Assembly: GCF_050859025.1 (NCBI RefSeq)
Contig: NZ_CP138200.1
Coordinates: forward strand, 4,154,001 to 4,218,000
Direction: 5' to 3'
Source of the DNA: Wukongibacter sp050859025
GTDB taxonomy: Bacteria > Bacillota > Clostridia > Peptostreptococcales > Caminicellaceae
Length of the DNA stretch: 64,000 bases
Shown here: in pieces, positions 35,715 through 42,824 of the stretch
Numbering within the stretch: the stretch's first letter is position 1
Layout: each line of letters starts with the position of its first letter
Made by a program: the position numbers and the translations under genes
The notes under the pieces: model-generated
Database searches by the model: none
Told to the model about the DNA's origin: nothing
The model's input: the letters and a program-made list of their open reading frames with translations, nothing else

Positions 35715-36485
35715 CTACATCTTATTCATACAGTGAATTTCACGAACCTTTTCATCGGCAATAATAAAGATTAGACTATATTGTCCTACTTTATACTCAA
35801 TAGAAGTAGTAAATTCAGAAAGTGGTCTTGGCTCATAAAGTGCAAATACATCTTCTACAGAACTACCAATACCTATACCTCTAAATGTTTTAACCTTACC
35901 ATCTCTTATGCGGTAGCCGAACACGGTTGATTCTTCTACAGATGGTGTATTTGAATGCAAACTTACATTAATTCCATCTATATCTACAGAGGTCATATTT
36001 AAGGGCCCTTGTAACGGTTCTAGGGGCTCCGAAAGCTCAAAATTTTCTTCTAACTCTATATAAGACATATCTTTTCTTAACCCATTTGAAAGTTTAAAGT
36101 CATCTTGAACAATAGGGCTTATTTTCCTATAAGACAGTTGATTTCCATCTTGAATAAAGGTTAACGAAGCATCCAAAAAGCTTATTTGCACCTTGTTATC
36201 TTCATCTTTTACCTTCGCCTCTTCTACTTTTATGAATTTTCCTTCCATTATTTCATTGTAACCATTTTGATAAACCGTGCGAATGTACTTACCAGCCCCA
36301 TCTTCATAACAAATAATCTCAATGGTTGTGTATGGAAAAGCATCCACTTTTTCATAAGTCCCCATAAACTTTGTATCAAGCTTCAATGATTCTTGATTAA
36401 CAGCTTCGGTTGCATCCGTCACTGAGCACCCCATCAATACTGCTGCCATCATTAACAATTTTAGTAAATAGATAATTCTTGCCAT
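35715..36485 (-). CDS. Lipoprotein of unknown function, paralogous C-terminus to its neighbour
   Basis: A 256-residue lipoprotein (MARIIYLLKLLMMAAVLMGC, lipobox LMGC). The C-terminal part has VKTFRGIGIGSSVEDVFALY followed by a beta-rich tail, matching the R-G-(I/V)-G-(I/L)-G module of the preceding gene product. Ribosome site AAAGGAG. It lies 80 bp upstream of that gene on the same strand, so both are probably expressed together. No family with a known role was recognised. Confidence 0.8.
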   Translation of the reverse strand: MARIIYLLKLLMMAAVLMGCSVTDATEAVNQESLKLDTKFMGTYEKVDAFPYTTIEIICYEDGAGKYIRTVYQNGYNEIMEGKFIKVEEAKVKDEDNKVQISFLDASLTFIQDGNQLSYRKISPIVQDDFKLSNGLRKDMSYIELEENFELSEPLEPLQGPLNMTSVDIDGINVSLHSNTPSVEESTVFGYRIRDGKVKTFRGIGIGSSVEDVFALYEPRPLSEFTTSIEYKVGQYSLIFIIADEKVREIHCMNKM

Positions 36486-36700
36486 TTCTTTTCTCCTTTC
36501 CTTTTTACATATATTTACTTAAAATTAATATATTGAACCGATATGTAATACAATTTTATCATCAGCTTGCTGATAAAAATGAACCAATCTTTCGCTTTTA
36601 ATTTTGAACTTCCTAAAGGGCTATTTCTTATTAACCACTTTTCAAATTCATCCCACTTGATTCCATCCACTCCGTAGCTACCTTTTTTCTACTCTTTTCA

Positions 36701-36730
36701 TGTAAAGTTTAGCTTAACCCTCATATTTCC
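36701..36730 (+). repeat. Dispersed AAAGTTTAGCCTGACC repeat, copy 5, at a gene truncation point
   Basis: TGTAAAGTTTAGCTTAACCC followed by TCATATTTCC, directly beyond the stop of the truncated 65-residue gene. The full-length paralogue at 48623 continues where this copy is interrupted. Confidence 0.6.
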
Positions 36731-36927
36731 TAAAAACCGATAAGACATTTCAATGCTCTATCTTTATCATTAAGAGACTTCAATATTTCCTGAATTTTAA
36801 TACTTTCTTCTATTCTATTTCTTACTAATTCACTATATTCTTTATCGGTTTCACGTAAATTCTTCATTACATCTTCATGAATGTCACAAAATAATTCTTT
36901 TAAATGTTCTATATATTCTATTGACAT
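36730..36927 (-). CDS. Truncated small helical protein, paralogue of the gene at 48623
   Basis: 65 residues. The first 56 or so (EHLKELFCDIHEDVMKNL, then NDKDRALK) are nearly identical to the 96-residue product at 48623, after which the sequences diverge and a stop follows. It is therefore probably a 3'-truncated copy. It has a strong AAGGAGGGAG ribosome site. It forms a module with the upstream ribbon-helix-helix gene, as at 48.6-49.2 kb. The role is unknown. Confidence 0.6.
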   Translation of the reverse strand: MSIEYIEHLKELFCDIHEDVMKNLRETDKEYSELVRNRIEESIKIQEILKSLNDKDRALKCLIGF

Positions 36928-37016
36928 GACTCTCCCTCCTTGTGATAGTTTCTTGAATTACTATCTCAAACAGGGTATAATAGATTTACCGCTATTCTTG
37001 ATAGTGGTGGATAAAG

Positions 37017-37056
37017 AAGTGGTGTGTTAGCTTGCCAGCGACCACCACTTTTTTAT
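37017..37056. terminator. Hairpin between the RHH gene and the small-protein gene
   Basis: AAGTGGTG and CACCACTT enclose a 26-nt loop; the plus strand continues TTTTTTATTT. A matching hairpin (GAAGTGGTGT/ACACCGCTTC) is at 48999-49035 in the paralogous module. Confidence 0.5.
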
Positions 37057-37232
37057 TTATCCTTTAGGTCATCATAGAACTTGTGAATACTTTTACGAAT
37101 CATCTCTGAACGATTTAGATTTTCAACTTCACAACATTTATCAAGTTTCGTAACTGTGGTTTCATCCATTCTTATTCGTACTGAGATATTCTTTGGATTG
37201 TCCGTAGGACGACCTATTTTTTTCCCAGACAA
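37053..37232 (-). CDS. Ribbon-helix-helix DNA-binding protein (CopG/Arc type), module A
   Basis: 59 residues from a TTG start (AAAAGGAGGTGAATA-TTG). KKIGRPTDNPKNISVRIRMD forms the N-terminal arm and beta strand, and ETTVTKLDKCCEVENLNRSE, then MIRKSIHKF, gives the two helices. These small RHH proteins repress their own promoters and are common on mobile elements. The promoter just upstream overlaps an inverted repeat, TATCTCC/GGAGATA. The upstream 28-residue extension of the frame covers the promoter and is not coding. Confidence 0.75.
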   Translation of the reverse strand: MSGKKIGRPTDNPKNISVRIRMDETTVTKLDKCCEVENLNRSEMIRKSIHKFYDDLKDK

Positions 37233-37291
37233 ATATTCACCTCCTTTTGTATCTCCAAAACAATTATAACTTATGGAGATATAAAAGTAAA
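37233..37291 (-). promoter_or_regulatory. Promoter with inverted-repeat operator for RHH gene A
   Basis: TTTACT (37291-37286), a 17-bp spacer and TATAAT (37268-37263) on the minus strand. TATCTCCA in the spacer and TTGGAGATA after the -10 box form an inverted repeat suited to a dimeric RHH repressor. Confidence 0.6.
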
Positions 37292-37322
37292 TAATAATGA
37301 AATACAGATTATACAATTATAA

Positions 37323-37356
37323 AAAGCCAATAAGATTATTAAAATCCTACAGGCTT
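37323..37356. repeat. GCC..AAGATT..AAAATCCT..GGC hairpin repeat, copy 1
   Basis: AAAGCC-AATAAGATTATTAA-AATCCTACAGGCTTT. Related hairpins are at 49280-49313, 49744-49778 and 54036-54068, each in the upstream region of a module-A-like or TnpV gene. They look like old terminators carried with the duplicated modules. Confidence 0.6.
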
Positions 37357-37406
37357 TAATACTTTACTTATATGTCTATTCCATCTAATAGTGGTCATGA
37401 TTTGCA

Positions 37407-37434
37407 TATAAAGTTTAGCCTGACCCTTGTTTTC
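37407..37434 (+). repeat. Dispersed AAAGTTTAGCCTGACC repeat, copy 6
   Basis: ATAAAGTTTAGCCTGACCCT followed by TGTTTTCT, in the gap between module A and the DUF1835 gene. This is the cleanest copy of the core. Confidence 0.7.
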
Positions 37435-37468
37435 TGAGGTAATCTGCTAAAGATTATGCTCATTTTGT

Positions 37469-38359
37469 TTATACTATTACTTTCTTCAAAATTTTCCCAT
37501 AAGGATGTGACTTATCCTTATTCTCAACAATAATCAGTTTGTTCTCCTCAATCATCTTATCTATACGCAAAGCATACCAACTATCACTAACACCCAACTC
37601 GTAATTTCCCATAATCTCACCAATTAAACGAGCCATAAGAAAATCACCGTCAGGAATATTTTTGCTAATAATGTAATCATAATAATCTTCGGGAACAGAA
37701 ATCAACTTTCCGTTTACAACAGCTCTTAATGGGGCGTTTTCCTTTATCAAGTCACACCAACGATTACTAAACATTCGTTTTTCAGATTGAGATAATTGTC
37801 TTTCCAAAGGCAAGAATTGATAAAATTTCCCCGGCTCCATTTGCCCCCAGTCACTATAAGTAACAATTTCATTCTCAGATACTTGCTTATACTCCGTTAG
37901 TGAAACAACGCTTATTTCACAATCAATATTTCTTAATACATTGCAAATGAAGTAAAATCCGCAGGTCGAATAAGGGGTGTTGCTCTTCCAAATTCGTATT
38001 GGAGTACCGTTGATTGCAGCAGACAAAAGTTTTTCCATATCTTTGCGTTGATTATGAAAAAACTGTTCTTGTTCATTATCGTCAAAATCAAATCGTCCCC
38101 ATACTTTTTGAAAAACATTTTGACGCTCAATGCCATCAAATTCACCAGATATATCTCCAATATCCAATGCAAATCCTATATAAACTACATCTTGTAAATC
38201 TCCACCAATAGCTTGACCTTCAAAACGTTTCTTTAATTCAGCCTTGGATGGCTTTTTTCCAATATATCCTATAGCTCCACCAAGCATACTTTTTTCATCA
38301 TAGTTTTTTGCTATTTTCATAGAACCTTTCGTGCTATCACTAAATACAACTTCAAGCAT
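37469..38359 (-). CDS. DUF1835/DUF3658-domain protein
   Basis: A 296-residue cytosolic protein. The N-terminus MLEVVFSDSTKGSMKIAKNY is the DUF1835 signature (a fold with a D-S-x-x-G-S/A-M/L pattern). The C-terminal 100 residues, with DGDFLMARLIGEIMGNYELG and SDSWYALRIDKMIEENKLI, match DUF3658. Proteins of this architecture are widespread in Firmicutes with no known role. The start at 38359 follows AGGGGGTAAAACA; a longer frame is disfavoured. Confidence 0.88.
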   Translation of the reverse strand: MLEVVFSDSTKGSMKIAKNYDEKSMLGGAIGYIGKKPSKAELKKRFEGQAIGGDLQDVVYIGFALDIGDISGEFDGIERQNVFQKVWGRFDFDDNEQEQFFHNQRKDMEKLLSAAINGTPIRIWKSNTPYSTCGFYFICNVLRNIDCEISVVSLTEYKQVSENEIVTYSDWGQMEPGKFYQFLPLERQLSQSEKRMFSNRWCDLIKENAPLRAVVNGKLISVPEDYYDYIISKNIPDGDFLMARLIGEIMGNYELGVSDSWYALRIDKMIEENKLIIVENKDKSHPYGKILKKVIV

Positions 38360-38411
38360 TGTTTTACCCCCTATCATATAAATAACCTTTGTTACGTAAT
38401 ATTCTGCAATT

Positions 38412-38555
38412 GCCAAACAACTTTATAAGATTTATATTATTTTCAACAACTTCTTTAAACAGAGCCTAAATTTATCATTTAATTAAAATTTACTAAGCTA
38501 AATGTCTTTGTCTAGTTTCTCGTTCATTATTTCTTTTTGGCTCTGTTTTATGTCA
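38412..38555. repeat. 140-bp direct repeat, copy A, upstream of the DUF1835 gene
   Basis: This block begins with CAACTTTATAAGATTTATAT and TATTTTCAACA, and further on has TTATCATTTAATTAAAA and TCATTATTTCTTTTT. It matches 39308-39450 with scattered substitutions and a 7-bp gap. Both copies lie just upstream of a gene start on the minus strand. The rest of 38417-38616 holds nothing else recognisable. Confidence 0.65.
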
Positions 38556-38616
38556 TGTTTTAAGAACAGTGAGAATTAGTCTATCTATAGCTTATGTTCA
38601 TAACCTTAATCTAAAG

Positions 38617-38757
38617 TTATCCAATATCTTTCTGTAATTCGGTTTCCTTCTGGTATTTCATTTTCCAATTCTGTTCCGTTGATTCATATATAAGATGATA
38701 CGTAATTAGTTTTCCAGAAATACTATTTATTAGATATAATTGTGAACCATTACTCAT
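38617..38757 (-). CDS. Possible 46-codon ORF overlapping the acetyltransferase stop (ATGA)
   Basis: ATG overlaps the TGA of the upstream gene and opens 46 codons (MSNGSQLYLINSISGKLITY...). A different frame over the 3' half reads NEIPEGNRITERYWITLD before its own stop, so this may instead be one older gene broken by a frameshift. Unrecognised; low confidence that it is translated to use. Confidence 0.3.
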   Translation of the reverse strand: MSNGSQLYLINSISGKLITYHLIYESTEQNWKMKYQKETELQKDIG

Positions 38758-39272
38758 CTACTTTGTATTGCATATTCTTTTGAAAAATCATTAAGGTTTT
38801 TTCCATCCATACGATAGACGCGAATATTTTTTACCATACTTGCACCCCAATTAACATATCGCTCAATTGCAGCCTTGTTCCAATCATGACACCACCATTC
38901 TAAACGATCACAATTTCTTTCTTTAGCAATATGTGCTAAATACGAAAGCATCATTTTTCCAAAACCGTTACCTCTTGAACAAGGTTCTATATATAAATCT
39001 ACTAATGCAATCCCTGGTTTTCCCAAAAACGTGGAAAAACTTCTGTGAAGAAAAGCGAATCCTATAGGCTCTCCTTTATATTCACCAATAAGAGCTTCTG
39101 CTCCACCTTGCTCAAACATATATTTTTCTAACATATCTGGTGTTACAGTAACTTGATCTAATTCATTTTCATAAGAGGCCAAATCACGAATATACTTTAC
39201 AATCAAATTCGCATCTTTCTTTTCCGCAAAACGAATGTGAAAATCCAGTTTTTTTGTTTCAATGTTATCCAT
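38754..39272 (-). CDS. GNAT N-acetyltransferase, diamine/SSAT-like
   Basis: A 172-residue GNAT-fold enzyme that would transfer acetyl from acetyl-CoA to an amine. FHIRFAEKKDANLIVKYIRD opens the fold. IALVDLYIEPCSRGNGFGKM near 88 is motif A with the acetyl-CoA loop R-G-N-G-F-G, and RLEWWCHDWNKAAIERYVNW near 122 is the D-W-N signature of spermidine/thialysine (SSAT) acetyltransferases. The likely substrate is a diamine or polyamine, by family. AAAGGGGG precedes the ATG. Confidence 0.9.
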   Translation of the reverse strand: MDNIETKKLDFHIRFAEKKDANLIVKYIRDLASYENELDQVTVTPDMLEKYMFEQGGAEALIGEYKGEPIGFAFLHRSFSTFLGKPGIALVDLYIEPCSRGNGFGKMMLSYLAHIAKERNCDRLEWWCHDWNKAAIERYVNWGASMVKNIRVYRMDGKNLNDFSKEYAIQSR

Positions 39273-39307
39273 CTTATTATCCCCCTTTAAATCTCAATAT
39301 TTAACAA

Positions 39308-39450
39308 TTACAAAACAACTCAATAAGATTTATATTATTTTCAACAGCTTACTTAAACAGTTTATCATTTAATTAAAACTTACTAAGCTCATTGTCTTTA
39401 TCTAATTTCTCGTCCATTATTTCTTTTTAGCTCTAGTTTATGTGAAATAA
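39308..39450. repeat. 140-bp direct repeat, copy B, upstream of the acetyltransferase gene
   Basis: CAATAAGATTTATATTATTT and following bases match copy A at 38412 closely. Embedded in both is a short open string (ATAATG-AACGAG or ATAATG-GACGAG) that could be the remnant of a common upstream gene end. The remainder of 39451-39616 shows no gene. Confidence 0.65.
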
Positions 39451-39616
39451 ACTTTATAAAGTCCGAAAATTCAGCTCCACAAGAAAAAATTTCATTATTA
39501 TCAAAGTCGCTGATAATATAGTAGAATTGTCTGCATTTCATTTAGGCTTCTCTCCATCTTCATTAAATTAGACAACAAAATAACTGTCATCAGTTACAGG
39601 CTATACATTTTCAGAT

Positions 39617-39827
39617 TTAAATAAATACTGGTAAAGGGACATCTTCTACGAGTAATCTCCTTCCTGTTTTAAGCAATCTTAAATAGTCATTAAACATTGT
39701 ATTATATAATGTTTTACCTCCTACATCTTGAAATATAAGATCAAAGTCTTCATTTACGTCCTCAATAACTGTTTTCAAATCTCCAACTTTAAAATCTATA
39801 AAATCGTTCACTTCAAAGCGTACAAGG
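39617..39827 (-). pseudogene. O-methyltransferase fragment
   Basis: About 70 codons, lacking a real start and most of the domain. VNEDFDLIFQDVGGKTLYNT and then YLRLLKTGRRLLVEDVPLPV match the acidic strand-4/strand-5 region of class I (catechol-type) O-methyltransferases (...D-L-I-F-x-D...Y...L-R-L-L-K-x-G-G...D). It begins directly after the stop of the upstream lipoprotein gene. It is a decayed piece. Confidence 0.55.
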
Positions 39828-40811
39828 TTAGTTCAAGCTTGTGATTGCCTCTATATCCGTTTCAAATATACTTTCTAATACATCTTCTCTGTATTTTTTA
39901 CTTTTATCTGTTAACCGATAATTATTCTTTTCTAATATCTCAATAAAATCTTTTAAAGTAATTATTAATTTACTGCCTTCATTGCTTTCTATTGCTTTAT
40001 TATATATACCTCTAGCATCTTCAACCATAACTTTAGAATCATAGCTAAATAGAGGTGTATTATTTAGACCAAATAATGTAAATCTAATATATTTTTTATA
40101 TAACTCCTTCACATCATTTATTTTTCCTGAATCTGGATAACCATTAATAAATTTCTCTTGTCTTAATGCTCTTTTTAATACTTCACCCCATTCAATAACC
40201 AGTGCTGCATCCTTCGCAGGGGCTTCATTAGATTCAATCTCCATGATATGAATATAGTCCTTTATATCTGGTGTTATATATGAGCTGTACTTTTTATAGA
40301 ATTCATAGTCAATTATTGGGAAAAACATACCTTCTGCTGATTCAACCTTATATCCATTATCCATTGTTTCTTGCAAAAGAGCTTTTAGCTCATTATCATC
40401 TACATTTTCAATTTTAATACCTAAATCTGAGCTATATATTTTGTACATTTTGTTTTGTAGAGTATCACTTCCATAAAATTTATTTTCTAATTTTTTCAAG
40501 TTCTTTTTTTGTAATTCTTCAAGTTTATTAACCATAATAGATCCATTTTCCTTTGAAAGAAATGAAATGTTTTTATTGACAAAACTAATAATCTCATCTA
40601 ATCTAGCGTCTCTTTCAATAATTGTATTAAATTCATCCATTATTCCATTTTCTTGTTTATCATCCTGATTAGTTGTTGAGTCATCATTTATCTCTTGTTT
40701 TATATGTTCGCTACTGCTTAAGTAGTTTTGACTTGCTTTTTCAGAGCACCCTGTTGATACTGCTAAAGTACATGACAATACTATTCCCATAATTATTTTT
40801 TTGTTTACCAT
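39828..40811 (-). CDS. Lipoprotein of unknown function
   Basis: A 327-residue lipoprotein (MVNKKIIMGIVLSCTLAVST, then GCS lipobox), a Ser/Asp/Asn-rich linker, then a mostly helical domain (DEIISFVNKNISFLSKENGS, FIEILEKNNYRLTDKSKKYR). No catalytic motif was seen. It is one of several single lipoprotein genes scattered across 34-46 kb. Ribosome site AGGAG. Confidence 0.75.
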   Translation of the reverse strand: MVNKKIIMGIVLSCTLAVSTGCSEKASQNYLSSSEHIKQEINDDSTTNQDDKQENGIMDEFNTIIERDARLDEIISFVNKNISFLSKENGSIMVNKLEELQKKNLKKLENKFYGSDTLQNKMYKIYSSDLGIKIENVDDNELKALLQETMDNGYKVESAEGMFFPIIDYEFYKKYSSYITPDIKDYIHIMEIESNEAPAKDAALVIEWGEVLKRALRQEKFINGYPDSGKINDVKELYKKYIRFTLFGLNNTPLFSYDSKVMVEDARGIYNKAIESNEGSKLIITLKDFIEILEKNNYRLTDKSKKYREDVLESIFETDIEAITSLN

Positions 40812-40864
40812 TTTAGTTCTCCTATCATCTTAGTTTTTTATGTTATACCGATAATATGGCTATA

Positions 40865-40966
40865 TTATTTGCTTACTATTTTTCGTCTTCTTATTAAACT
40901 AACGCTACCAAATGTTATAATCACACCTGCTATGAATCCAAGGACAATAGACATAAGTGAACCCAT
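40865..40966 (-). CDS. Putative 33-residue single-helix membrane protein
   Basis: ATG at 40966 opens 33 codons: a hydrophobic helix (SIVLGFIAGVIITFGSVSLI) followed by RRRKIVSK, the positive-inside tail of a small membrane protein. A stop codon precedes the ATG and no ribosome site is adjacent; an AAGGAGGG lies about 40 bp further up, so a start may have been lost. The surrounding 40967-41160 holds nothing else that I recognise. Confidence 0.4.
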   Translation of the reverse strand: MGSLMSIVLGFIAGVIITFGSVSLIRRRKIVSK

Positions 40967-41160
40967 TTAATTGTATTCTAATTGATAGTTCTATTTTTTA
41001 TATATGATTTCCCTCCTTTTTCAACTCTCCTTAATTTATTAGACGTGATTACTTATCTTTTGTTCCTAGTTTTTTTGCCTTTTATTGGTATTTTCAATAT
41101 ATAATGATGGTATAAAATAAATAATTGAAGAATATATGGTTTATCATATATATTATTGGC

Positions 41161-41189
41161 AAAAAAATCTTGGGGATATGTCCCCAAGA
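41161..41189 (-). terminator. Strong intrinsic terminator
   Basis: On the minus strand TCTTGGGGA-CATA-TCCCCAAGA is followed by TTTTTTT. It would stop any transcript running from the hydrolase gene or the TipAS remnant. Confidence 0.85.
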
Positions 41190-41321
41190 CTATATAAATC
41201 GTTATACCTAATGTCTAAAAAATAGCAATAAATTAACTGGACCCAAGATGTGTACTAAAATGAGATCAATTGAAACAATTTCATCAATTTATTTAATAAC
41301 TATTTACTACACTATTTAGAG

Positions 41322-41441
41322 TCAATTCTTGAGTCCTGTGTAAATAAGGATTGCAGCTCTTAGGAATTCTGCTGTTCCCGGCTGCTTCTTGTCATAATAA
41401 GCTGTGAGTCTTTCATCATCAACTCCTTTTTTCCAATAAAA
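41322..41441 (-). pseudogene. C-terminal remnant of a TipAS-type MerR regulator
   Basis: About 38 codons open to a stop at 41322: GVDDERLTAYYDKKQPGTAE, then FLRAAILIYTGLKN. The D-x-R-x-x-x-Y-Y-D...P-G-x-A-x-F-L...A-I...Y pattern resembles the end of TipAS drug-binding domains. No start or DNA-binding domain remains. The terminator at 41436 lies immediately upstream. Confidence 0.4.
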
Positions 41442-41473
41442 AAACAATTAAGCTAAACCAAAACTTAATTGTT
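41436..41473 (-). terminator. Terminator of the alpha/beta hydrolase gene
   Basis: AACAATTAAG and CTTAATTGTT form a 10-bp stem with an 11-nt loop, followed on the minus strand by TTTTTATT, 47 bp after the hydrolase stop. Confidence 0.85.
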
Positions 41474-41519
41474 CTTCCTAAACTTCTTATTTAATTTTTA
41501 ATTTATGAAATAATAGATA

Positions 41520-42485
41520 TTACTTTATGTTCAACATTTCTAATATTTTAGATACCACAATTTCTCTATTTGACCAATGAATATAATGTTGGGCATTTTT
41601 AATAGTTTTCTGATTACTAATATTTGACCAAGATAACATTTGCTGTTGTACTTCTTCCCATTCTTCGCCACTATCTGATGAGAGAATATATAATGGAATA
41701 TCCTTTAAAGACCCATTATCAATAACTGTTTGAGCATTTTCATTTAGATTTCTTATTACACTAATATTGCTTTTATCACCAATTTTATTATAGTACATTG
41801 ATATATCTATATCTTTTAAATGACTGGGTAGCATACTATATCTTAGCTCCTCTGCTGTAAAATGCAATATGATTCTTAGATTACCCAAACAACGAATGGC
41901 ACCACTTGCTCTTAACCCAGCCGTAATTCTATTAATTAGAAATATCTTAAATTCTGACTCCATCGCATAAAATTCTGGACTTCCTCCATCTAATAAAACA
42001 ATACCTTTTACTTCATTAGGGTATTGTTGGGCAAACCTTATTACTTCAAGAGAAGCAAGAGAATGACCTACTAGTATGTATGGTGATGATTGGTTAGATT
42101 TTTCAAGCAACTCATGAAGCTCATTCGCTAAGGTATCAACTGTTCTTGGAATATTTGTTCTTTCACTCCAACCATATCCTGCATGATCAAAGCTAATTGT
42201 TTTGGCATACTGCTGTAAATTCCTCTGCAAATAATAAAAATCTGTAAATGCACATGGTGTTCCTGAACCTGAAATAAAAACCACAGTTGTATCCCCTTTA
42301 CCAGTACTATACAAATGCATATCATGAGAATTAATATTGTACAGTTCTCCTTTTGGAATAAATCCTTGAGTTTCCTTATTCATCATTATTCTTTGATAAA
42401 TGCTACCAATTGAAATTATTATAATAATACTCGATGCTATTTTTATCCAGTTTATTTTTCTTTTTCTTAAATTATTTTTCTTCAT
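41520..42485 (-). CDS. Membrane-anchored alpha/beta hydrolase
   Basis: A 321-residue hydrolase. A basic start and an N-terminal helix (IKIASSIIIIISIGSIY) anchor it with the domain outside. The fold shows VVFISGSGTP, FDHAGYGWSERT near 100, the nucleophile elbow GHSLAS near 147 (Ser; the usual second Gly is Ala), VVLLDGGS and a C-terminal His in NAQHYIHWSN. Acid and His are therefore present. The start at 42485 is favoured over one 45 bp upstream on the strength of GAAAGAG. Substrate unknown. Confidence 0.87.
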   Translation of the reverse strand: MKKNNLRKRKINWIKIASSIIIIISIGSIYQRIMMNKETQGFIPKGELYNINSHDMHLYSTGKGDTTVVFISGSGTPCAFTDFYYLQRNLQQYAKTISFDHAGYGWSERTNIPRTVDTLANELHELLEKSNQSSPYILVGHSLASLEVIRFAQQYPNEVKGIVLLDGGSPEFYAMESEFKIFLINRITAGLRASGAIRCLGNLRIILHFTAEELRYSMLPSHLKDIDISMYYNKIGDKSNISVIRNLNENAQTVIDNGSLKDIPLYILSSDSGEEWEEVQQQMLSWSNISNQKTIKNAQHYIHWSNREIVVSKILEMLNIK

Positions 42486-42589
42486 GGGTAATCTCTTTCT
42501 TATTATTAAATATTTATTTCCTACTTTCATATTATTAATTAACTCTCAATTTGCTTTTTGCTTAGGAGTTTGAGATTAATACTCTCAAG

Positions 42590-42715
42590 CATTTAGAGGG
42601 TGTGGGATACATCACATCAAGCAACTTTGTTTAACAAAGTGGAAACTTGCCCACAGGAAGGCAGAGTTTTCTGAGAACTTCGGCTTTGTTGGGGTATTGA
42701 ATAAAAACATATTCC
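42590..42715. other. Unexplained GC-richer block with hairpins
   Basis: Within an AT-rich gap, this stretch (GGGTGTGGGATACATCACAT..., GAAACTTGCCCACAGGAAGG, CAGAGTTTTCTGAGAACTTC, GGCTTTGTTGGGG) is distinctly richer in G and C. It contains the hairpin AACTTTGT-TTA-ACAAAGT. It has no good reading frame. It may be part of a structured RNA or a mobile-element end. Confidence 0.3.
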
Positions 42716-42824
42716 AAGAGACTATTAATATACTTCTGAATAATCTTATCTTGCCTCCATTTAGGTTAAAATTTATTTCTTAATAATCTCAACTCTCCAT
42801 CCACATGTTTAAGTATGTATCTAG

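Noticed and set aside
34249..36485. Phage tail or adhesin genes in the lipoprotein region
   Set aside because: Both proteins have standard lipobox signals and no phage-type repeats; no other phage genes are adjacent.
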